Assembly (NCBI RefSeq): GCF_000600295.1
Contig: NZ_JEMG01000001.1
Span: forward strand, 3,663,800-3,727,799
From: Hylemonella gracilis str. Niagara R
Lineage (GTDB): Bacteria > Pseudomonadota > Gammaproteobacteria > Burkholderiales > Burkholderiaceae_C
DNA length: 64,000 nucleotides
Direction of reading: 5' to 3'
The notes under the pieces are model-generated. The model did no database searches. It saw nothing but the letters and a program-made list of their open reading frames with translations, and was not told the origin of the DNA. The position numbers and the translations under genes are program-made. Shown here piece by piece: positions 54,427-64,000 of this stretch; the stretch's first letter is position 1; each line of letters begins with the position of its first letter.

Positions 54427-54735
54427 TTCAATATTCCCAACTTGCACCGGCACCGAGCCGCGCGAAATGCGCTCACCCTTGCCAGACAGTCTTGGGCCCG
54501 TCGTCAGCGCCGCGCACCACGCGCAACACCTCTGTTTGGGCAGATGCCAGACCCCTTTGAAACCCGGATAACACACCCGGAGCCTCCGTCAGGGTCTGAC
54601 GGGAAATCCACCTGAAAATTCAGGCAGAGCCGGCGATTATGCATCAGATTTGAAGCTGCGTCAAACCCCATCCCATCCGCCGCTGGTTGGTGGCCTGGAC
54701 GGGGCCACCAGGCGCTCACCCCACCCGCTGTGGCC
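54427..54735 (-). other. Leader and promoter region of the spc operon
   Basis: 309 bases without a gene between rplN and the end of glpD. From right to left it holds an inverted repeat TGGTGGCC/GGCCACCA (54688-54710, possible glpD end hairpin), the spc promoter (54636-54664), a small hairpin CCTGAA/TTCAGG at 54611-54624, and about 200 nt of untranslated leader with further GC-rich helices. The AT-rich patch at 54636-54660 stands out from the surroundings. Confidence 0.7.
54636..54664 (-). promoter_or_regulatory. Sigma-70 promoter of the spc ribosomal operon
   Basis: On the minus strand: -35 TTGACG (54664-54659), an exact 17-bp spacer, and -10 CATAAT (54641-54636). Five of six matches at each box. 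Start of transcription would be near 54629, some 200 bases before rplN. Confidence 0.82.
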
Positions 54736-56331
54736 TCAGGCCGGCCATAGGCGGTAACTCTGGGCCAAGGCTTGGAAAGCGGCCAGCTGAGGATTCACTC
54801 CGGTTTCTTCCTCCAAGATGCGCGCCACGCGTGGCGCCACCCGGCCCGCCAGCTCCGCATCCAGGAACAAATAACGAGACCGCCGCGCAAGCACGTCTTC
54901 GACCGTCAGTGCATATTCATTTCTGGCTGCGAAGCGCACCATGGCCTCGGTCATGCCCGGCGCCAACTCCTCCCCGGCACCCGGTAGCTGAGCCAATGTG
55001 GCCGCCTCCACGCCATACAAATGTTGGCCCGGCAGGGCCGCCAGGCCAGGCCCGGCCGGGGCCTGCGGCGCGGGCGCGCCCACCAGGCGCAAGGTCGCAC
55101 TCACCCCGGCGGGACGGCGCGGCAGCAGGCCCGAGGCCACGCAGCGCGCCAGCACATCCTCGGCCATGGCCCGGTAGGTGGTCCACTTGCCGCCGGTCAC
55201 GGTCACCAGGCCGCTGCTGGCCTGCAACACCGTGTGCTCGCGGCTCAGGCTGCCGGTGTCTGAATCATCCCCAACCGGCCGCACCAGAGGCCGCAACCCG
55301 ACCCAGATGCTGCGCACGTCGGCTGGCGTGGGCGGACGCACGAGGTAGCGCGCCGCCTCGCCGAGGATGAAGTCAAGCTCGGAACGCAGGGGTTGCGGCT
55401 CCCGGGGCAGGTCGCGGCGCGGCGTGTCGGTGGTCCCTAGCACCAGTTTGCCCAGCCAAGGCACGGCGAACAGCACGCGGCCGTCGGCCGTCTTGGGCAC
55501 CAGCAACGCGTGATCGCCCGGCAGGAAATCACGGTCCACCACCACATGCACGCCTTGGCTAGGCGCCACCATGGGCGTCACCGTCTTGCCCTGGGCGTCG
55601 CCATCCATCTGGCGCACACCATCCACCCAGACCCCCGTGGCGTTGACCACGCAGCGCGCGCGCACCTCGTAAGACTGCCCCCCGATGGCGTCACGGCAGC
55701 GCAAACCCGTCACGCGCCCGTTTTCATGCCGCAATTCGGTGACTGGGCAATAGTTCAGCAGCAGAGCGCCCTCGCGCACCGCCGTGCGCGCCAGCGCCAG
55801 CGCCAGGCGCGCGTCGTCGAATTGGCCATCCCAGTACTGCACCCCCCCGCTTAGCCCCTGCGGTTGCAGGCGAGGCAAGGCGGCCAAGGTACCGCGCCGG
55901 TCCAGAAAACGCGTCGGGCCCAGGCCGGCCTGACCGGCCAGCAGGTCATAGAGCTTGAGACCGATGCCATAAAACGGGGTCTGCCACCAGGCGTAGGACG
56001 GCATGATGAAAGACAGCCGGGAAGCCAGGTGCGGCGCGTTGGCCAGCACTGTGCTGCGTTCATGCAAAGCCTCGCGCACCAGGGCCACATTACCCTGGGC
56101 GAGGTAGCGCACGCCGCCGTGCAAGAGCTTTGTGGAACGCGAGGAGGTGCCGCCAGCGAAGTCGTGCGACTCCAGCAACACAACCGAATACCCACGCGCC
56201 GCCGCGTCGAGCGCCACCCCCAGGCCGGTGGCGCCGCCGCCCACGACGGCCAGGTCCCAGTCGGTGGCCTCGGCCAAGCGCCCTAATAACTGCGGACGCG
56301 AATTGGGATTCAGAAGTACAGACTCACTCAT
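54736..56331 (-). CDS. glpD: Aerobic glycerol-3-phosphate dehydrogenase
   Basis: 531 residues from the ATG at 56329-56331; an upstream ATG at 56370 is less likely. FAD-binding motif VVGGGATGLGVALDAAARGYSVVLLE at the N-terminus, then GGTSSRSTKLLHGGVRYLAQG, typical for GlpD. The C-terminal domain has TGGKWTTYRAMAEDV. It oxidises glycerol-3-phosphate to dihydroxyacetone phosphate and passes electrons to quinone. It is the last gene of the glp transporter group and presumably co-regulated by GlpR. Confidence 0.95.
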   Translation of the reverse strand: MSESVLLNPNSRPQLLGRLAEATDWDLAVVGGGATGLGVALDAAARGYSVVLLESHDFAGGTSSRSTKLLHGGVRYLAQGNVALVREALHERSTVLANAPHLASRLSFIMPSYAWWQTPFYGIGLKLYDLLAGQAGLGPTRFLDRRGTLAALPRLQPQGLSGGVQYWDGQFDDARLALALARTAVREGALLLNYCPVTELRHENGRVTGLRCRDAIGGQSYEVRARCVVNATGVWVDGVRQMDGDAQGKTVTPMVAPSQGVHVVVDRDFLPGDHALLVPKTADGRVLFAVPWLGKLVLGTTDTPRRDLPREPQPLRSELDFILGEAARYLVRPPTPADVRSIWVGLRPLVRPVGDDSDTGSLSREHTVLQASSGLVTVTGGKWTTYRAMAEDVLARCVASGLLPRRPAGVSATLRLVGAPAPQAPAGPGLAALPGQHLYGVEAATLAQLPGAGEELAPGMTEAMVRFAARNEYALTVEDVLARRSRYLFLDAELAGRVAPRVARILEEETGVNPQLAAFQALAQSYRLWPA

Positions 56332-56453
56332 ATTATTAAAGCAATGCGGGGAAACGAGAACCCGGATCATCCCTCAATCTCGGCCCGTCGTCCCCCGACT
56401 CGTTGATCCAGGACTGGCGCCCCATGCGGTGTGCAAGCGCCAGACCCCATGCC

Positions 56454-58184
<1,731 letters not shown>

Positions 58185-58268
58185 GTCTGTCTCCTCGTTG
58201 TCACTTCCCCTGGAGGTTCACGATCACGTCCGACGCAGGGGAAGCTTGGCGTCGGACGAAAGCAGCAA

Positions 58269-58577
58269 TCAACCCTTGCGCATCACCAGCAGCAGCAACA
58301 GCATGGACAGCACGAAACTGAACCAGACGGACGGTTCGGACGACAGCCCCAACCAGACGGCCAGCTTGTCACTGATCCCTACAAAAGCCAGGTTCACGTA
58401 GGCCGCCAGCAGCAGGCCGATGAACAAGCGATCGCCCCGCGTGGTCTCCAGCGGAAGAAATCCACGTCGTCGCGTCGTTGGCGATCGGATCTCCCACGCC
58501 GTCATGCCCAGCAGCAGCAGGACGATGGTGATGAAAAAAACCGCCACGGGCGTGGTCCAGGCCATCCAGTCAAACAT
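58269..58577 (-). CDS. glpU: DUF2160 membrane protein of the glycerol transporter operon
   Basis: 102 residues from the ATG at 58575-58577 after AGGGGGGGG. Three hydrophobic helices (TPVAVFFITIVLLLLGMTAW, LFIGLLLAAYVNLAFVGI, and VWFSFVLSMLLLLLVM) surround a basic loop with RSPTTRRRGFLPLETTRGDR. This is the DUF2160 family always found between glpQ and glpV; it is named GlpU and its role in glycerol transport is unknown. Confidence 0.85.
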   Translation of the reverse strand: MFDWMAWTTPVAVFFITIVLLLLGMTAWEIRSPTTRRRGFLPLETTRGDRLFIGLLLAAYVNLAFVGISDKLAVWLGLSSEPSVWFSFVLSMLLLLLVMRKG

Positions 58578-58583
58578 GGGCCC

Positions 58584-58618
58584 CCCCCTGAGCGCCTGCG
58601 GCGCTTCCCCCCAGGGGG
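58584..58618. repeat. Nested palindrome between glpQ and glpU
   Basis: Outer arms CCCCCTG (58584-58590) and CAGGGGG (58612-58618) enclose AGCGCC-TGC-GGCGCT (58591-58605). It sits immediately upstream of glpU, so it may affect mRNA stability or stoichiometry inside the operon. Its G/C-tract style resembles the palindrome at 5499-5522. Confidence 0.65.
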
Positions 58619-58744
58619 ACATCGCCAGTGGCCTGGCAAAGCCAGTTCCACGGCGATCGCTGGGCTTGGCCGTGGTGAGCGCCCACGGGTTGTTGAAAGC
58701 AGGTCGAGAGTGGCGGACAGAGCGTCATGGTCTTTCCTCTAGGC

Positions 58745-59549
58745 TCACACGCGACCCATCGCGAACCCCTTCGCGATGTAATGCCGCACGAACCAGATCA
58801 CGATGGCGCCCGGCACGATGGTCAGCACGCCCGCCGCCGCCAGCGTGGCCCAATCCATGCCCGAGGCGGACACCGTGCGCGTCATCGTCGCCACGATGGG
58901 TTTGGCGTTCACGCTCGTCAACGTGCGCGCCAGCAGCAGTTCCACCCAGCTGAACATGAAGCAGAAGAAGGCCGCCACACCGACCCCAGCCTTGATCAGG
59001 GGCAGGAAGATGGTCAGGAAGAAGCGCGGGAAGCTGTAGCCATCGATGTAGGCCGTCTCGTCGATCTCGCGTGGCACCCCGCTCATGAAACCCTCCAGGA
59101 TCCAGACCGCCAAGGGCACGTTGAACAGCAGGTGCGCCAGCGCCACCGCGATGTGCGTGTCCATCAGCCCCACCGTCGTGTAGAGCTGGAAGAAAGGCAG
59201 CAGGAACACCGCCGGCGGGGTCATGCGGTTGGTCAGCAACCAGAAGAACACATGCCGGTCGCCCAGAAACTGGTAGCGCGAGAAGGCGTAGGCCGCAGGC
59301 AGGGCCACGGTCACCGAAATCACCGTGTTGATGAGGACGTAGATCAGGCTGTTGATGTAGCCCGAGTACCAGGACGGATCGGTGAAGATCGTCTTGTAGT
59401 TCGCCAGCGTGAAGTCCTGCGGGAAGAACGAGAAGCTCGACAAGATTTCCTGGTTGGTCTTGAAGCTCATGTTGACCATCCAGTAGATGGGCAAGATCGC
59501 AAACACCAGATAGGCGATCAGGAAAAGCGTGCGCTTCTGAAAACGTCGT

Positions 59550-59557
<8 letters not shown>
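58745..59557 (-). CDS. glpQ: Glycerol ABC transporter permease GlpQ
   Basis: 270 residues, MalG-type permease with six hydrophobic helices. EAA loop near EGFMSGVPREIDETAYIDGYSFPRFF is the ATPase contact. It overlaps the end of glpP by 8 bases. Partner of GlpP in the glycerol importer. Confidence 0.92.
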
Positions 59558-61519
<1,962 letters not shown>

Positions 61520-61520
61520 C

Positions 61521-62597
61521 TCAGTGCCCCCCGGCCCGTTGCGGCGCGACGCACAAATCACCCGCCCCGTCAAAAAGATAGGCCTGTGCCGCACTGAAGT
61601 ACACGGTCAGCGCCGCGCCCAGCTCGAAGTAGTGCACGCCGGTGAGTTGCATCACCAACTCACCAACCTGGGTGGCCACATGCACATAGGTGTCGGAGCC
61701 CGAGATCTCGGCCAGCTCCAGCCGCCCCGGCACGGACACGTCGCCCTCGCGCGGCACCACCCGCAGGGCGCTGGCCCGCAGCCCCAGCGTGACGGTTCCT
61801 GCCGGCCGGTCCGCAGGCAGGGGGAACGGGAGGTCTGGTCCGCCACGCAGGCGCAAACCTTCAGCCATCACATCCGCCGCCAGCAGGTTCATGGGCGGAT
61901 CACTGAAGGCACGGGCCACCCGCAGCGAGCGCGGCTGGTGAAAGACGTCGACCGTGGGGCCGTACTGGAGCAATTCACCCTGGTCCAGCACGGCCGTGTA
62001 GCCGCCCAGCAGCAAGGCTTCGGCCGGTTCGGTGGTGGCATAGACCACGGTCGAACCCTCGGAGGCAAAGAGCTGGCTCAGTTCTTCTCGCAACTCTTCG
62101 CGCAACTTGTAGTCCAGATTGACCAGGGGTTCGTCCAGCAGCATCAGGGGCGCCTGCTTGGCCAGGGCACGCGCCAGGGCCACGCGCTGCTGCTGGCCAC
62201 CCGACAGCTCGGCGGGCAGACGATCCAGAAAAGGTTCGATGTGCAGCTTGGCGGCCAGTTCACGCACCCGCGCGTCCACGCCTGCCTGCTTGCGCAGCAG
62301 CATGGGGGACGCAATGTTGCGCGCCACGGTCATGGACGGGTAGTTGATGAACTGCTGGTACACCATGGACACGTCCCGCTTGCGCACCGGCACGCCGGTC
62401 ACGTCCTGGTCATCCACCAGCACGCGCCCCGCGCTCGGCGCGTCCAGGCCGGCCATCAGGCGCATCAGGCTGGTCTTGCCCGCCTGCGTCGCGCCCAGCA
62501 ACACCGTCACCGCCCCGCTGCGCAAATCCAGGCTCATCGGCTTGAGCCAGGTCTCGGCGCCCACGGTCTTGCCCACGCCATCCAATACCAACCGCAT
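61521..62597 (-). CDS. glpS: Glycerol ABC transporter ATPase GlpS
   Basis: 358 residues from the ATG at 62595-62597 after GAGGGGGCGGG; the frame upstream is promoter region. Walker [10 protein letters not shown] (Gln rather than Gly/Ser in the loop), Q-loop [11 protein letters not shown], signature LSGGQQQR, Walker [13 protein letters not shown], and a C-terminal TOBE-like domain. The switch-region His is in place of [14 protein letters not shown] (Thr where His is usual). First gene of the glpSTPQUV operon, facing glpR. Confidence 0.92.
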   Translation of the reverse strand: MRLVLDGVGKTVGAETWLKPMSLDLRSGAVTVLLGATQAGKTSLMRLMAGLDAPSAGRVLVDDQDVTGVPVRKRDVSMVYQQFINYPSMTVARNIASPMLLRKQAGVDARVRELAAKLHIEPFLDRLPAELSGGQQQRVALARALAKQAPLMLLDEPLVNLDYKLREELREELSQLFASEGSTVVYATTEPAEALLLGGYTAVLDQGELLQYGPTVDVFHQPRSLRVARAFSDPPMNLLAADVMAEGLRLRGGPDLPFPLPADRPAGTVTLGLRASALRVVPREGDVSVPGRLELAEISGSDTYVHVATQVGELVMQLTGVHYFELGAALTVYFSAAQAYLFDGAGDLCVAPQRAGGH

Positions 62598-62663
62598 CCC
62601 GCCCCCTCTCTTGCATGGTGTTCGTCCCAGCACCGCGATGCCCAACAAAGCTGGGCGTGAAGA

Positions 62664-62738
62664 CTTTCGCAATTTTTCGATTGTTATTCTTTTGTTTTCG
62701 TTTTCCGTACAGGTTTTCCCTGGAGCCATTCCTTTTCG
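62664..62738. promoter_or_regulatory. GlpR operator region: repeated TTTTCG boxes
   Basis: CTTTCG at 62664-62669 and TTTTCG at 62674-62679, 62695-62700 and 62733-62738 lie in the AT-rich gap between glpS and glpR, all in the same orientation. DeoR-family repressors bind arrays of short repeats of this kind. The region also carries the promoters of both the transporter operon and glpR. Confidence 0.6.
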
Positions 62739-62776
62739 CTCGTTTATAGTGACCCGCTGGACATTGAACGACCCGC

Positions 62777-63544
62777 ATGGAGAACCACAACCCCCGTCAG
62801 CTGCGACTGATCGAGTTCGTGCGCACGCGCGGCTCGGCCACGGTGGAACAACTGGCCGAAGAGCTGGGCGTGACCTTGCAGACCGTGCGGCGCGACATCC
62901 AGCGGCTGGCCGAAACCGGCGCGCTCACGCGCTTCCACGGTGGCGCCCGTGTGCCCAGCTCAACCACCGAGAACATCGCCCACCAGCAGCGCCAGCAGCT
63001 GCATGCGCAGGGCAAGGCGCTCATTGCGCGCGCCATCGCGCGGCAGGTGCCCAATGACTGCTCGCTGATCCTGAACATCGGCACCACGACCGAGGCCATC
63101 GCCCAGGCCCTGTTGCAGCACACGGGCTTGCGCGTGATCACCAACAACCTCAACGTGGCCCATATCCTGTGCGGCAACCCGAGCTGCGAAATCATCGTGG
63201 CCGGCGGCATGGTGCGCGCGCGCGACCGCGGCATCGTGGGCGAAGCGGCCGTGGATTTCATCCGCCAGTTCAAGGTCGACATCGCGCTGATCGGTATTTC
63301 GGCCATCGAAGCCGACGGTTCGTTGCGCGATTACGATTACCGGGAAGTCAAGGTGGCGCAAACCATCATCGCGCAGTCGCGCGAGGTCTGGCTGGCCGCC
63401 GACACCAGCAAATTCAACCGCCCGGCCATGGTCCAGGTCGCAACCCTGTCACAGATCGACCGGCTGTTCACCGACGCCGAACCGCCCGCTCCTTTTCCAT
63501 CCTTGCTGAACGACGCAGACATCCGCCTGGAAGTCTGCACCTGA
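62777..63544 (+). CDS. glpR: DeoR-family glycerol regulon repressor
   Basis: 255 residues. Deo[32 protein letters not shown] and the sensor domain with [22 protein letters not shown] and [30 protein letters not shown], plus [15 protein letters not shown]. The inducer is glycerol-3-phosphate in this family. It is divergent from glpSTPQUV and 28 bases upstream of glpK. The TTTTCG repeats upstream are its likely operators. Confidence 0.93.
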   Translation: MENHNPRQLRLIEFVRTRGSATVEQLAEELGVTLQTVRRDIQRLAETGALTRFHGGARVPSSTTENIAHQQRQQLHAQGKALIARAIARQVPNDCSLILNIGTTTEAIAQALLQHTGLRVITNNLNVAHILCGNPSCEIIVAGGMVRARDRGIVGEAAVDFIRQFKVDIALIGISAIEADGSLRDYDYREVKVAQTIIAQSREVWLAADTSKFNRPAMVQVATLSQIDRLFTDAEPPAPFPSLLNDADIRLEVCT

Positions 63545-63572
63545 CCCAACCTCGACACGAACCAAGCCGCCC

Positions 63573-64000
63573 ATGACTTACCTGCTGGCACTTGACCAAG
63601 GCACTTCCAGCTCCCGCAGCATCGTCTTCAACGAACGGGGACAAATCGTCGCGCTCGCGCAGCAGGAACTGCCGCAGATCTATCCGCAACCCGGCTGGGT
63701 CGAGCACGACCCCATGCTGATCTGGCAGACCCAGCTCGCGACCGCGCGCGACGTGCTGGGCAAAGCCGGCATCAGCGCCTCGGCGGTGCACGCCATCGGC
63801 ATCACCAACCAGCGGGAGACCACGGTGGTCTGGAACCGCAAGACCGGACTGCCCATCCACCATGCCATCGTCTGGCAAGACCGACGCGCGGAACCGGCCT
63901 GCGCGCGGCTGCGCGAGCAGGGTCACGCGCCGCTGATCCACGCGCGCACGGGACTGCTGGTCGACGCCTATTTCTCGGGCATGAAGCTGCAGTGGATCCT
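63573..64000 (+). CDS. glpK: Glycerol kinase (N-terminal part, cut by window edge)
   Basis: The first 142 codons are present from ATG at 63573, running off the right edge. [23 protein letters not shown] is the FGGY-kinase phosphate-1 motif, and [30 protein letters not shown] is typical of GlpK. Phosphorylates imported glycerol to glycerol-3-phosphate, the substrate of GlpD and inducer of GlpR. It follows glpR by 28 bases on the same strand. Confidence 0.93.
   Translation, partial: MTYLLALDQGTSSSRSIVFNERGQIVALAQQELPQIYPQPGWVEHDPMLIWQTQLATARDVLGKAGISASAVHAIGITNQRETTVVWNRKTGLPIHHAIVWQDRRAEPACARLREQGHAPLIHARTGLLVDAYFSGMKLQWI

Noticed and set aside
54427-54576. N-terminal extension of L14
   Set aside because: L14 is about 122 residues in all bacteria; the extra 50 codons are leader RNA.

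Overview
GC-rich (mid-60s % by eye), densely coded chromosomal DNA from a betaproteobacterium, most likely Burkholderiales and probably Comamonadaceae-like. I infer this from gene content and order: a spc/alpha ribosomal operon with infA between secY and rpmJ, a Bug/TctC periplasmic receptor, a DUF1841 protein, DUF2917 beside a GcvA-like LysR, the glpSTPQUV glycerol ABC transporter, type III pantothenate kinase, and many IclR/LysR/TetR regulators. I see no prophage, insertion sequence, CRISPR array or rRNA gene.

Layout. 1-2.3 kb: the 5' end of a 3-oxoadipate CoA-transferase gene (pcaI-like), a divergent PcaR-like IclR regulator with a palindromic site between them, a DUF1841 gene, and cytochrome c4. 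2.4-5.5 kb: a MoxR ATPase and its CoxE-like VWA partner, separated by a small membrane protein and an acetyltransferase. 5.55-6.4 kb: tRNA-Arg(CCU) whose 5' acceptor strand lies inside a long palindrome, then a VapBC-like toxin-antitoxin pair. 6.7-9.4 kb: a CsoR/FrmR-fold regulator, a 5'-nucleotidase, queC and an unknown proline-rich protein. 9.6-14.4 kb: glmS and glmU, the amino-sugar pathway, separated by an Lrp regulator and a soluble histidine kinase. 14.5-20.1 kb: tctC, an RluF-type pseudouridine synthase, DUF2917/LysR, and an MFS exporter with its TetR repressor. 20.2-22.1 kb: htpG behind a sigma-32-type promoter.

22.2-25.8 kb is a copper-homeostasis module: copA, copZ and cueR. It carries four MerR/CueR-type promoters with 19-bp spacers. 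One of them drives an apparently undescribed 28-codon micro-ORF that ends inside the copA promoter; I consider this the most interesting novelty in the window. 25.9-36.4 kb holds a GNAT, an SDR with TetR sharing identical operators, a class D beta-lactamase, a lipoprotein cytochrome c, a GGDEF diguanylate cyclase, an Ldh-family oxidoreductase, a ModA-like protein without a signal peptide, a SrkA-type kinase, a rhodanese and coaX. 36.4-45.1 kb holds an M20 amidohydrolase, a YeeE/YedE sulfur transporter, and a translationally coupled hybrid histidine kinase plus HD-GYP response regulator.

45.3-54.7 kb: initiator tRNA-fMet, then the spc and alpha ribosomal operons (rplN to rplQ, including secY, infA, rpmJ, rpoA) read on the minus strand from a strong promoter and a leader of about 200 nt. 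54.7-64 kb is the glycerol regulon: glpD and the glpSTPQUV ABC transporter on the minus strand, divergent from glpR and the start of glpK, with repeated TTTTCG boxes in the control region. Imported glycerol would be phosphorylated by GlpK and oxidised by GlpD to dihydroxyacetone phosphate.
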